Part shown: in pieces, positions 29,427 to 39,424 of the stretch | Numbering within the stretch: the stretch's first letter is position 1 | How the letters are laid out: each line of letters starts with the position of its first letter | NCBI GenBank assembly: GCA_037482215.1 | Contig: CP148074.1 | Span: 3,906,001-3,970,000, forward strand | DNA length: 64,000 nucleotides | Reading direction: 5' to 3' | From: Pseudomonas mendocina | GTDB taxonomy: Bacteria; Pseudomonadota; Gammaproteobacteria; Pseudomonadales; Pseudomonadaceae | Program-made: the position numbers and the translations under genes | Notes under the pieces: model-generated | What the model saw: only the letters and a program-made list of their open reading frames with translations | Told to the model about the DNA's origin: nothing | Databases searched by the model: none

Positions 29427-29447
29427 CTAAGGTGTATTGGTTCACAT
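29427..29447. promoter_or_regulatory. Candidate Vfr/CRP-like binding site upstream of cpdA
   Basis: The segment ends in GGTTCACAT and, set against the published Vfr consensus (ANWWTGNGAWNYAGWTCACAT, from memory), matches at 14 of 18 informative positions, with the TCACAT half perfect and the TGNGA half weak. It lies about 70-90 bp upstream of cpdA. The alignment was made by eye, with no background score. Confidence 0.4.
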
Positions 29448-29471
29448 AAAAACGGGGGTAGATGACATTCT

Positions 29472-29506
29472 TTACAAAGCAGCTCACAACTCAGCTGGTT
29501 TTGTAA
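29472..29506. other. Imperfect palindrome after yqiB, upstream of cpdA
   Basis: TTACAAA and TTTGTAA form 7-bp arms around a second nested pair AGCT / AGCT and an eight-base centre. The element starts six bases after the yqiB stop. It could be an attenuator or processing hairpin between yqiB and cpdA, or a protein site. There is no T tract, so a classical terminator is unlikely. Confidence 0.4.
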
Positions 29507-29512
29507 CGCCAC

Positions 29513-29959
29513 TCAGCGAACCTGGGTTAGCTCGTGCCCACAGTTCAGGCAGTGACTCAGCCACTCACCGAGGAACACATTCAGCTGGGTTTTCTCATCG
29601 GGGTGGTGCATGGCTGCATTCGGGTAGGGATAGATCCCCCGAAAACGCCGCGCATTCTGCGCGCTGATGACCTCAGCCATGCGCGCATCGTGGTAAACGC
29701 GCACTTCCATTTTCGACGCTGGCAGCCAGTCCAGGCTGTATTCCTGACACACTTCTACCGTAGAGGTATAAGGACAGGTTTCCAGTACCTTAAGGCTCAA
29801 TACACCGTAGGCATAATCGCCCTGGCTCAGCGCCACCCGACGCACCTCCGTGCTTTCTCGCATTGCAGGCAGCAGGCGCATCAGCCGGGCATAGTTGGCC
29901 TCGCAAGCAGCCTGCAGCTCGATAAGGTCGACTCGGTAGCGCTCACGAACCAGGGTCAT
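29513..29959 (-). CDS. yqiB: DUF1249 protein YqiB
   Basis: A 148-residue cytoplasmic protein of the YqiB family. It has the conserved LQAACEANYARLMRLLP start, the TCPYTSTVEV and MEVRVYHDARMAEV strands and the Cys-rich end HCLNCGH. No enzymatic role is established. Start and stop overlap neighbours: the ATG lies inside the last bases of nudF (4-bp ATGA overlap). The nudF-yqiB-cpdA-yqiA-parE order is widely conserved in gammaproteobacteria. Confidence 0.93.
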   Translation of the reverse strand: MTLVRERYRVDLIELQAACEANYARLMRLLPAMRESTEVRRVALSQGDYAYGVLSLKVLETCPYTSTVEVCQEYSLDWLPASKMEVRVYHDARMAEVISAQNARRFRGIYPYPNAAMHHPDEKTQLNVFLGEWLSHCLNCGHELTQVR

Positions 29960-30567
29960 GACCAGCGACTCCGCAACGCATCACGATTGAGTGCCAGCCA
30001 TTGCAGGGCAATGATACCTGCTGCGTTATCAATTCTGCCGTCATTAACCGCAGCCAGTGCCTCTGCCACGCTCCAGACGTGCACGCGGATGTCCTCGCCC
30101 TCTTCCGCCAGACCGAATTCGCCACCTGCACCGGCGCTGTCGCAACGACCTACATACAGATAGACCCGCTCATCGGAGCCACCCGGCGACGGGTAATACT
30201 GAGTAATGGGGTGTAAATCGGTCAGGGTTAGATTGGCTTCTTCAACCGCTTCGCGGCGCGCCACTTCTTCCGGCTGTTCGTCTTTATCAATCAGCCCGGC
30301 CACCAGCTCCAACAACCACGGGTTCTGGCTTTTATCGAACGCACCGACGCGGAACTGCTCAATCAATACAACCGTGTCACTCACAGGGTCATAAGGCAGT
30401 ACGCATACGGCATCATGCCGTACGAACAGTTCACGACTTAACTCCGGGCCCATGCCACCGGCAAATTGTTCGTGGCGTAAACGCAGCCGATCAACCCGGT
30501 AGAACCCTTTGAAACAGGTTTCCCGACTCAGCTGCTCTACAATGCGCGGAGTGGATTTAGCCGTCAT
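29956..30567 (-). CDS. nudF: ADP-ribose pyrophosphatase NudF
   Basis: Nudix hydrolase cleaving ADP-ribose to AMP and ribose 5-phosphate. The 203-residue protein contains the Nudix box starting GLIDKDE and continuing to REAVEEANL (about residues 95-117), where the usual Gly after EE is replaced by Asn. The array YSPGG-like QYYPSPGGSDE follows. GAGGAA lies just before the ATG at 30567; an in-frame start 30 bp upstream has no such site. It is the first gene of the operon that continues to parC. Confidence 0.93.
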   Translation of the reverse strand: MTAKSTPRIVEQLSRETCFKGFYRVDRLRLRHEQFAGGMGPELSRELFVRHDAVCVLPYDPVSDTVVLIEQFRVGAFDKSQNPWLLELVAGLIDKDEQPEEVARREAVEEANLTLTDLHPITQYYPSPGGSDERVYLYVGRCDSAGAGGEFGLAEEGEDIRVHVWSVAEALAAVNDGRIDNAAGIIALQWLALNRDALRSRWS

Positions 30568-30775
30568 AAATTCCTCAGAAACAAATGCTTGGCACAATTA
30601 GTCTATGTAATCGCGCCATCCTATCGTGCCCCGCTCCGGGCACATAATCCTATGTGACAATTGGTGAACCCAGCCTGCGGCGCCTACTCTTTGTTTGCAG
30701 GCATACAGGCCAGAGAACTCGTAAATCATGTGGCAGTCATATTCTGACGGCCGTATCACACTCTCAAGGATGCAC

Positions 30776-31519
30776 ATGCAGCTCGTAAAAATAGCCTACC
30801 TGATCAGTTTTTCACTGCTCCTTGCTGCTTGCCAGAGTATTGGCACACGGCACACAGACATCAAATACACCCGCCATGCAACAGAAGAGGTTAAAGCGGG
30901 CTGTCAGGGCGAGCAGTGCCCACTGGTCAATATCGACACGCTGAATTTCCCGAGCGAGCCGAACCTCAACGCCTTAATTGAAAAGCGTCTGCTGGAAATG
31001 ACTCGTCTCACACCCGACCAACAGTTGGCCCCTACATTGGCAGACTACACCCGTGAGTACCTGCGTGACGCCCCAGACCGCAACAGCACTTACTTGCAAG
31101 CCAAAGTACGCGAGCAACATGACGGCTTGGTGGTCATTGAGTTTGCGACGTATCTGGATACCGGTGGCGCCCATGGTATGCCGGGGCGTGGCTTCATTAA
31201 CTACTCAATTGATGAGGACAGAGCACTGACCCTGGCGGACATGCTCATTCCCGGCCAGGAGGATGCGTTCTGGAATGCGGTGAAAGTGGCCCACAACAGC
31301 TGGCTGATCCATTCGCGCATGGACCGCGACCCGGAATTTGTTAAGAACTGGCCTTTCGTACGCTCGCCTAACGTGGCCTTCCTCAAGGCTGGCGCGCTGG
31401 TTAAATACGATGTCTACGCCATTGCTCCCTACTCAATGGGCCACATTGAGCTGCTGATTCCCTATAAGCGTCTGACTGGCATCCTCAAACCTGAGAAGTT
31501 TCCCGCTCAGGCTGAGTAA
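30776..31519 (+). CDS. RsiV-family (DUF3298) lipoprotein
   Basis: A 247-residue lipoprotein. The signal peptide ends in the lipobox LLAAC, lipidating about residue 19. The body has the DUF4163/DUF3298 layout: a first conserved segment with CQGEQCPLVNID and a Cys pair, a middle strand YLDTGGAHGMPG (the GGAHG-type motif conserved in this family), and a C-terminal KYDVYAIAPYSMGHIELLIPY. Similar domains occur in RsiV, where they bind lysozyme, and in orphan lipoproteins. An AAGGA lies six bases before the ATG at 30776. No regulator partner is adjacent. Confidence 0.8.
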   Translation: MQLVKIAYLISFSLLLAACQSIGTRHTDIKYTRHATEEVKAGCQGEQCPLVNIDTLNFPSEPNLNALIEKRLLEMTRLTPDQQLAPTLADYTREYLRDAPDRNSTYLQAKVREQHDGLVVIEFATYLDTGGAHGMPGRGFINYSIDEDRALTLADMLIPGQEDAFWNAVKVAHNSWLIHSRMDRDPEFVKNWPFVRSPNVAFLKAGALVKYDVYAIAPYSMGHIELLIPYKRLTGILKPEKFPAQAE

Positions 31520-31547
31520 GCCCTACACACGAGCTGAACGCTCAAAT

Positions 31548-31577
31548 CACCGCGCCTGGCACCCACCAGACGCGGTG
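31548..31577. terminator. Hairpin between the DUF3298 gene and thiC
   Basis: A 12-bp stem with one mismatch (CACCGCGCCTGG / CCAGACGCGGTG) and a six-base loop lies between two convergent genes. Only short T runs follow, so efficiency is uncertain. Confidence 0.5.
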
Positions 31578-31584
31578 GACGGCG

Positions 31585-33510
<1,926 letters not shown>

Positions 33511-33573
33511 CTAGAACAGCGCAAGACGCACCTATAGCGGTGCCAGAACACACACCCAGAACGGGCGGTACAT

Positions 33574-33660
33574 CTTGTTCCCTACGCAGGCTTTAACCTG
33601 ATCAGGTTCAACGGGATCCGGCAACTGCCAATCTCAGCCCCTCACTTAGGGCACCCCGAC
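33574..33660 (-). promoter_or_regulatory. TPP riboswitch (THI element)
   Basis: The reverse strand reads GTCGGGGTGCCC, then GGGGCTGAGATTGGCAG, then CCGTTGAACCTGATCAGG and ends CGTAGGGAACAAG. These are the conserved parts of the TPP aptamer, including the CUGAGA and ACCUGAUC core blocks and the GGGAA close. It lies about 105 bp upstream of the thiC start, so it is expected to repress thiC when TPP is abundant. Confidence 0.97.
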
Positions 33661-33672
33661 AAGAACCTTGGC

Positions 33673-33702
33673 AGTCTAATCAAGCCAACGGCGGAACACC
33701 AA
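33673..33702 (-). promoter_or_regulatory. Putative thiC promoter
   Basis: On the reverse strand TTGGTG (33697-33702) and TAGACT (33673-33678) are separated by 18 bp; a start about seven bases later would fall at the 5' edge of the TPP riboswitch. Position fits well; hexamers match only moderately. Confidence 0.45.
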
Positions 33703-33876
33703 TAACCTTTTGTATTTCTCTGACTAACGAGTCATCCGTCTAATATCGAACGGTGCGCCAGCACAAAGCGAATATTGCAGATGGCAACTAGACTTGCGGG
33801 AGCCGAAGCAACCTTGACCCTAGCTCCCGGCCCCCTTAGCCTTTACCGATTATCGCCTACTTCAGGACATGCCTAC

Positions 33877-35322
33877 ATGATGTTGCGCAGACTCTCACTG
33901 GCCTTTGCCGTCGCCGCTGCTACCAGCAACTTGGTCTGGGCAGAGCAAGCTCCACTGCCTACCAAAGCCAGTCTGATTTCTGTCTATCAGGAAGCTGCTG
34001 CCAACAACGCTGATCTGGCCGCCGCCCGAGCAGACTACAAAGCACGTAGCGAAGGTGTTCCTCAGGCGCGCGCAGGCTTGCTACCCAATATTTCAGCAGG
34101 CGCAGAGCTGGGTAGTACGCGCACTAGTGTGGACTCCCCGTCTGTGACCTCCAACCGCAACGGCGTGGTCTATCAGGCTAACTTAAGCCAACCGCTGTTC
34201 CGGATTGATCGCTGGTTCCAACTACAAGCCGCTGAAGCCGTGAATGAGCAGGCCGCTCTTGAACTGTCTGCCACCGAGCAAAACCTGATCCTGCAAAGTG
34301 CCGATGCCTATTTCTCTGTGCTGCGAGCCCAGGACAACCTGGCTTCCACCAAAGCTGAAGAGGCGGCGTTCAAGCGCCAACTGGATCAAGCCAATGAGCG
34401 CTTCGATGTGGGCCTTTCTGACAAAACCGACGTACTTGAATCGCAAGCGGGTTACGACACCGCCCGGGCCAATCGCATCATTGCGCAGCGCCAGGTAGAG
34501 GACGCTTTCCAGGCTCTGGTCACCCTGACCAACCGCGAATACAGCGGCCTTGAGGGGATTGTTCACAGTCTGCCGATTCTGGCGCCGACACCCAATGACG
34601 CCAAAGCCTGGGTCGACACCGCTGCGGCACAGAACCTTAATCTACTGGCCAGCAACTACGCCGTGGATGCCGCTCAGGAAACCCTACGCCAGCGTAAGTC
34701 TGGGCATGCGCCGACACTGGACGCCGTTGCCAGCTATCGCAAGGGCGATAACGACAACATGGGCTTCACCAACTCTGGCGCGCCCGCCGCACCACCTTAC
34801 AGCGGTGACGTTGAGCAAAGCAGCATTGGCGTGCAGTTGAATATCCCCCTGTACAGCGGCGGCCTGACTTCAAGCCAAGTGCGCGAGTCGTACCAACGCC
34901 TGGATCAAACCGAGCAGCTGCGCGAGAGCCTGCGCCGTCAGGTGGTGCAAAACACACGTAACCTGCATCGCGCAGTCAACACCGACGTGGAAACCGTACA
35001 GGCGCGTAAGCAGTCAATCATCTCCAACCAAAGCGCCCTTGAAGCCACTGAAATCGGCTACCAAGTCGGAACCCGCAACATCGTTGATGTTCTCGACGCT
35101 CAACGCCAGCTTTACAGCGCTGTGCGCAACTACAACAACGCCCGCTATGACTACATCCTCAACAACCTGCGCCTGAAGCAGGCCGCTGGGACGCTAAGCC
35201 CGGATGACCTCAAAGCGCTGGAGCAGTACCTGAAGTCAGATTACAACCCAGACAAGGACTTCCTGCCGCCAGACCTGGCCAAAGCAGCTGAAGCCCAGCT
35301 GCGGGGCAAAGCACCGTATTGA
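33877..35322 (+). CDS. tolC: TolC family outer-membrane channel protein
   Basis: Outer-membrane efflux duct protein that serves type I secretion and RND pumps. The 481-residue precursor starts with signal peptide MMLRRLSLAFAVAAATSNLVWA. Two tandem repeats of coiled-coil and beta-strand segments are visible (for example QSADAYFSVLRAQDNL and DAQRQLYSAVRNYNNARYDY). It is 481 residues long, about the same as the P. aeruginosa TolC homologue PA4974. The first ATG of the pair at 33877 is used; the longer open frame would begin in the divergent promoter region. It ends in a strong terminator. Confidence 0.92.
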   Translation: MMLRRLSLAFAVAAATSNLVWAEQAPLPTKASLISVYQEAAANNADLAAARADYKARSEGVPQARAGLLPNISAGAELGSTRTSVDSPSVTSNRNGVVYQANLSQPLFRIDRWFQLQAAEAVNEQAALELSATEQNLILQSADAYFSVLRAQDNLASTKAEEAAFKRQLDQANERFDVGLSDKTDVLESQAGYDTARANRIIAQRQVEDAFQALVTLTNREYSGLEGIVHSLPILAPTPNDAKAWVDTAAAQNLNLLASNYAVDAAQETLRQRKSGHAPTLDAVASYRKGDNDNMGFTNSGAPAAPPYSGDVEQSSIGVQLNIPLYSGGLTSSQVRESYQRLDQTEQLRESLRRQVVQNTRNLHRAVNTDVETVQARKQSIISNQSALEATEIGYQVGTRNIVDVLDAQRQLYSAVRNYNNARYDYILNNLRLKQAAGTLSPDDLKALEQYLKSDYNPDKDFLPPDLAKAAEAQLRGKAPY

Positions 35323-35330
35323 ATGATCAA

Positions 35331-35366
35331 AAACAACAAGCCCGGCACATGCCGGGCTTGTTGTTT
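35331..35366 (+). terminator. Terminator after tolC
   Basis: A 17-bp perfect stem (AAACAACAAGCCCGGCA / TGCCGGGCTTGTTGTTT) with a two-base centre begins eight bases after the tolC stop codon. Confidence 0.92.
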
Positions 35367-35426
35367 GGGGATGCCTTAGGTTGAGGTTATCGCCATAACA
35401 GTGACTAACCTACAGTCTGTAGATTC

Positions 35427-35510
35427 GTAGGGTGGTGTAAGTCTGCGCAGCAGATTACCCACCCAATAGAACGCAGCGGTGGGTAATCCTTCGGCCTTTC
35501 CACCCGACCG
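35427..35510. repeat. REP-like palindromic element between tolC and waaA
   Basis: GTAGGGTGG ... TTACCCACCC forms an imperfect palindrome around CTGCGCAGCAG, and a second copy of the GGTGGGTAAT / CCACCC theme follows with CCTTCGGCC at its centre. Such GTAGGGTGGGTTA-type elements occur in intergenic regions of several Pseudomonas genomes. I cannot check copy number in this genome. Confidence 0.5.
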
Positions 35511-35562
35511 TGCTCAAGGCCCCTAACCAGTCCACTGATACAGTGACTTAGCAGGAGTGGCT

Positions 35563-36849
35563 TCAGCCACGAATCAGCCGATCCAATCCGGCCAGCAGTT
35601 TTGCCAATGCACCTTGGTTAGCCTGCATAACAGCTGTACCTGCAGCGGCCATTGCCTGAGCCTGCTCAGGATTACGCCACAGTTCTTGAAGCGCTCCGGC
35701 AAGAGCAGCGCTGTCCACCGGCTCGCGTAGCGCGCCAGCGTCTCGCAGCATTGCGGCGATTTCGAGGAAGTTAAAAGTGTGCGGGCCACTCAGCAACGGC
35801 TTACCCAGTGCTGCAGGCTCAAGCAAATTATGCCCACCGTGGGGGATCAGACTTCCGCCGACAAACGCCACATCAGACAGTGCATACATAAACAGCAACT
35901 CGCCCATGGTGTCGCCCAACAGCACCTGATCGGTAGGCTGCACATCTTCACCAGTCGAGCGGCGGCGGGTGGTAAACCCGTGATTCTGGCAAAGCTCGTA
36001 AACCGTGCCGAATCGTTCTGGGTGGCGCGGCACCAGAATCAGCAACGCATCCGGCCACTGCTGCAATAGCTGTTGGTGAGTCGCCAGAATCTGTTCGTCC
36101 TCCCCCACATGGGTACTGGCCGCGATCCATACAGGGCGCGCCGTAGCCTGCCACTGCTCACGCAGCTCAGCGGCCCGTATCGGCAACTGAGGGTCGATGG
36201 TTAGATCAAACTTGATCGAACCGGTCACCTCGACACACTCTCGGCGCGCTCCCAGGTTTCGAAAGCGTTCTGCTTCTGCTTCTGTCTGAACTGCCAGCAG
36301 AGACATTTCCGCCAGCATCGGCGCAGTCAGCTTGCCGAACCGGGCATAGCCCCGCGCTGAGCGCTCGGACAGGCGACCGTTGGCCAGCGCCACCGGAATA
36401 CCACGCTTAGCGCACTGGTGAATATGGTTGGGCCACAGCTCGGTTTCCATAATCACCGCCACGCGCGGCTTGATCTTATTGAAGAAGCGCGCCGCAGCCC
36501 ACGGCAGGTCATAAGGCAAGTAGCAATGCTGCACGCGCCCAGCGTATTCAGGGCCACCAAACATCGCCTGAATACGCTCCGACCCGGTCGGCGTCATGCA
36601 GGTCATGGTGATGGGCAGATCTGGGTAACGCTTGAGCAGTTCGCGCACCAGCGGCGCAGCCGCGATGCTCTCGCCCACCGATACTGCGTGCAACCAGATA
36701 CCACCGGACTTAAGAGGCGGCATGCCGAAAGCGAAGCGTTCGCCAATGCGTTTGGCATACGCCGGGGCCTTCCAGGCGCGCCACGCCAAACGCAGCGCCA
36801 CCAAAGGCAGACCGAGGTGAAAAAGCAAGGTATAGAGGGTTCTGTTCAT
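35563..36849 (-). CDS. waaA: 3-deoxy-D-manno-octulosonic acid (Kdo) transferase
   Basis: Adds Kdo to lipid IVA, the first step of core assembly. The 428-residue GT30 protein has an N-terminal membrane-binding helix (about 1-20), the acceptor-side catalytic Glu60 in HAVSVGESIAAAPL, and the C-terminal nucleotide-sugar fold with GGSLIPHGGHNLLEP (about 330). The start at 36849 gives the usual MNRTLYTLLFHLGLP N-terminus. It is not in an operon with the LysR gene upstream, which is 33 bp away on the same strand. Confidence 0.95.
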   Translation of the reverse strand: MNRTLYTLLFHLGLPLVALRLAWRAWKAPAYAKRIGERFAFGMPPLKSGGIWLHAVSVGESIAAAPLVRELLKRYPDLPITMTCMTPTGSERIQAMFGGPEYAGRVQHCYLPYDLPWAAARFFNKIKPRVAVIMETELWPNHIHQCAKRGIPVALANGRLSERSARGYARFGKLTAPMLAEMSLLAVQTEAEAERFRNLGARRECVEVTGSIKFDLTIDPQLPIRAAELREQWQATARPVWIAASTHVGEDEQILATHQQLLQQWPDALLILVPRHPERFGTVYELCQNHGFTTRRRSTGEDVQPTDQVLLGDTMGELLFMYALSDVAFVGGSLIPHGGHNLLEPAALGKPLLSGPHTFNFLEIAAMLRDAGALREPVDSAALAGALQELWRNPEQAQAMAAAGTAVMQANQGALAKLLAGLDRLIRG

Positions 36850-36882
36850 AGGCGCGCAGCTTAGCAGAGAGCGTTCAAGGCT

Positions 36883-37767
36883 TCAGCCAATCGCCCGCAG
36901 ACGTTCACCCAGGCAATCAGCCAACCAGCGCGCAGCTGGGCCGAGGCTCTCATCACGTCTACAGACCAGCTCAACCACCAGTGATGGCGGACTCCAGTCA
37001 CTGGTGAGCTCAATCAGGTGATTGCGATAGGTTGGGTACTGCACCACATGCCGTGGTAACCAAGCCCACCCCAAGTTACGCATCAGCAGTTCGGCCATTT
37101 GATAGAAACTGTCCGTACGCCAGACTTCAGGGCTTAGCTGTTTGCTGTCGGGGTACTGATTGTCCTGCGGCGGTAAAAGCAGTTGGCGGTGCCGCGCCAA
37201 CTCACGCAGGTCCACATGGCCAAGCGTGGCCAATGGATGACCAACACCACACACCGTCACCATTTCCACCAACCCCAAGCGCTGTCGCTCAAGCGAGCTC
37301 GGCATTTCTCCGGAGCGAAACAACAGCCCCAGGTCAGCACGTTTCTCCACGACCTTGAGGGCAACATCGCCCTGAGAGACGTTGGTCAGTTGCATTTCCA
37401 CCATGGGAAAAACCCGCGCCAGATCCTCCAGGCTGTCCAGCACTGGCTGATAAGGCATCGCCTCATCCAGCGCCAGACGCAGGCGTACCTCCTCGCCCCG
37501 CACCAGCCCCTTGGCCCGTCCATCCAGCCGCTGACACTGGCGCAATACCTCCCGCGCTTCCTCCAGCATGGCAGCACCGGCCTCAGTCAATTTTGGCTGT
37601 TTGCCGCTGCTGCGCTCAAACAGAACCACGCCGAGATCATCTTCCAATGCCGCAATTGCACCACTGACAGCGGACTGCGCCCGGCGCATCTCGCGCCCAA
37701 CGGCAGAGAAGGAGCGCCCTTCGGCAACACTCACAAACAGGCGGATTTGCTCGAGGTTCCACTGCAC
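36883..37767 (-). CDS. LysR family transcriptional regulator
   Basis: A 294-residue LTTR. The winged helix-turn-helix is at about 2-62 (LEQIRLFVSVAEGRSF, then AVGREMRRAQSAVSGAIAALE), followed by a substrate-binding domain (about 90-290). Translation starts at GTG with GGAG seven bases upstream. The gene is divergent from a small multidrug-resistance gene, and an inverted repeat of the ATC-N9-GAT type overlaps its ribosome-binding region, suggesting autorepression and control of the neighbour. Confidence 0.9.
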   Translation of the reverse strand: MQWNLEQIRLFVSVAEGRSFSAVGREMRRAQSAVSGAIAALEDDLGVVLFERSSGKQPKLTEAGAAMLEEAREVLRQCQRLDGRAKGLVRGEEVRLRLALDEAMPYQPVLDSLEDLARVFPMVEMQLTNVSQGDVALKVVEKRADLGLLFRSGEMPSSLERQRLGLVEMVTVCGVGHPLATLGHVDLRELARHRQLLLPPQDNQYPDSKQLSPEVWRTDSFYQMAELLMRNLGWAWLPRHVVQYPTYRNHLIELTSDWSPPSLVVELVCRRDESLGPAARWLADCLGERLRAIG

Positions 37768-37768
37768 A

Positions 37769-37791
37769 ACCTATCTCCTATTCAGATAGGT
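37769..37791. promoter_or_regulatory. LTTR operator between the LysR and SMR genes
   Basis: ACCTATC, nine bases, GATAGGT: a perfect 7-bp inverted repeat with 9-bp spacing, containing the ATC-N9-GAT core typical of LysR-type boxes. It covers the Shine-Dalgarno region of the LysR gene and is just upstream of a -35-like TTTACC of the SMR gene. Confidence 0.72.
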
Positions 37792-37797
37792 ATTCAC

Positions 37798-37825
37798 TTT
37801 ACCTCATCCATAGCAGCCCTAGAAT
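37798..37825 (+). promoter_or_regulatory. Putative promoter of the SMR gene
   Basis: TTTACC (37798-37803) and TAGAAT (37820-37825) are separated by 16 bp; the LTTR box lies just upstream of the -35, a geometry suited to activation. Confidence 0.45.
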
Positions 37826-37852
37826 GCCAGCAGATTTTAAGGAGATTCTGAT

Positions 37853-38185
37853 ATGAGCGGCTTTTTCTATCTTTCCATCGCCATCATTGCCGAAGTGATT
37901 GCCACCTCCTCGATGAAGGCACTGGATGGCTTTAACAAACCACTGCCACTGATTCTAGTGGTGTTCGGCTACCTCATTTCATTCTGGTTGCTGAGCATTG
38001 TGGTCAAAACCATCCCGGTGGGTATCGCCTATGCGATCTGGGCGGGCATGGGTATTGTGCTGGTCAGCATAGCCGCCGTGTTCCTCTACCAGCAGCGCCT
38101 AGACCTGCCGGCCATCCTCGGTATGGGCCTGATCGTCAGCGGTGTGGTGGTGATCCAACTGTTCTCCAACAGCACCGGACACTGA
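37853..38185 (+). CDS. Small multidrug resistance (SMR) efflux protein, EmrE type
   Basis: A 110-residue inner-membrane protein with four hydrophobic segments. It has the essential substrate/proton-binding Glu14 in IAEVIATSSMK, the AYAIWAG block with the Trp of helix 3, and the GLIVSGVVVI helix 4. AAGGAG precedes the ATG by about nine bases. The protein likely exports quaternary ammonium or other cationic compounds as a dimer. Regulation by the divergent LysR gene is inferred from the operator between them. Confidence 0.93.
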   Translation: MSGFFYLSIAIIAEVIATSSMKALDGFNKPLPLILVVFGYLISFWLLSIVVKTIPVGIAYAIWAGMGIVLVSIAAVFLYQQRLDLPAILGMGLIVSGVVVIQLFSNSTGH

Positions 38186-38251
38186 CGCAAGGCAAGCGCT
38201 CACTCACCAGCGGGTTATACTGCGCATCTGTTTTCCCGGTGAGACCCCTGC

Positions 38252-39424
38252 ATGACCCAGGCACTAAGCACGGATGTATTGATCGTTGGCGGCGGCGTTG
38301 CCGGACTCTGGCTGAACGCCCGCCTTCGCCGCAAAGGCTTTTCCACCATCCTCGTGGAAAGCGCCACCTTGGGCGGTGGCCAGAGCGTCAAATCCCAGGG
38401 GATTATCCATGGTGGGGCCAAGTATGCTCTGCACGGTGCGCTGACCGGCGCCTCCGAAGCCATTGCCGATATGCCGCGACGCTGGCGAGAAGCCCTCGCG
38501 GGCAACGGTGAGCTGGACCTTTCCGGCGTCCGCCTGCTCTCGGACGCGCACTATCTGTGGTCCCCCGGCAGCCTCGCAGGCAACATCACCAGCTTTTTCG
38601 CCAGCAAGGCCGTTCGGGGCCGGGTCGATCAGGTCAAAGGTGATCAACTTCCCCCAGCGCTGCAAAACCCGCGTTTTAAAGGCAAGGTTTACCGACTCGC
38701 CGAACTGGTGTTGGACGTCCCCAGCCTGATTCGCCGACTGAGCGAGCTGGCAGCAGACGGCCTACTGGCCGGACAGAGCATTGAGCCGCTGCTTGAGGGC
38801 GACAAACTGGTCGGCCTGCACATCGACGGTCAGCCAATTCGCGCTCAGCGCATTGTCCTCAGCGCCGGCCGAGGCAATGCCGAGTTGCTCAGCCGTCTCG
38901 GTCTGAATCAGCCCGCCCAGCAACTGCGCCCGCTGCATATGGTGCTGGTGAAAAGCCCGAATCTGAAGCCGCTATACGCTCATTGCCTGGGCGGTGGCCC
39001 CAAGCCGCGTATCACCGTCACCACTCATCCGGCGGCGGACGGTCAGTGGGTCTGGTATCTGGGCGGCGACTTGGCCGAAGCCGACGGCGTAGCCCGCGAC
39101 CCGCAGCAGCAAATCGCAGCTGCGCAGAAAGAACTGGGCGACCTGCTGCCCTGGGTGGATTTATCCACAGCACAATGGGCAACACTGCGGGTCGACCGCG
39201 CAGAGCCTGCGCAATCCGGCCTGGTGCGCCCGGACAATGCCTTCCTGCACGAAGACGATGCCTTGCTGGTGGGCTGGCCGACCAAACTGGCACTCGCGCC
39301 GGACTTCGCCGACCGCGTGCTCGCTGCGTTCGAGCGTGATGGTGTTCAACCCCAGCAACACCCTGCTCTACCTGACCTGCCGCGCCCGACCGTGACGACC
39401 CCAGTCTGGGAGGAGTTGTTCTGA
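38252..39424 (+). CDS. FAD-dependent oxidoreductase
   Basis: A 390-residue glycine-oxidase-like (DAO) flavoprotein. The dinucleotide-binding motif VGGGVAGLWLNARLRRKG begins near residue 10, followed by a Ser-rich contact and IIHGGAKYAL near residue 50; RIVLSAGRGNAELL is the internal FAD-facing strand. Substrate unknown. The TGA stop overlaps the ATG of the next gene (TGATGA), so the pair is translationally coupled with the aldo/keto reductase gene. Confidence 0.87.
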   Translation: MTQALSTDVLIVGGGVAGLWLNARLRRKGFSTILVESATLGGGQSVKSQGIIHGGAKYALHGALTGASEAIADMPRRWREALAGNGELDLSGVRLLSDAHYLWSPGSLAGNITSFFASKAVRGRVDQVKGDQLPPALQNPRFKGKVYRLAELVLDVPSLIRRLSELAADGLLAGQSIEPLLEGDKLVGLHIDGQPIRAQRIVLSAGRGNAELLSRLGLNQPAQQLRPLHMVLVKSPNLKPLYAHCLGGGPKPRITVTTHPAADGQWVWYLGGDLAEADGVARDPQQQIAAAQKELGDLLPWVDLSTAQWATLRVDRAEPAQSGLVRPDNAFLHEDDALLVGWPTKLALAPDFADRVLAAFERDGVQPQQHPALPDLPRPTVTTPVWEELF

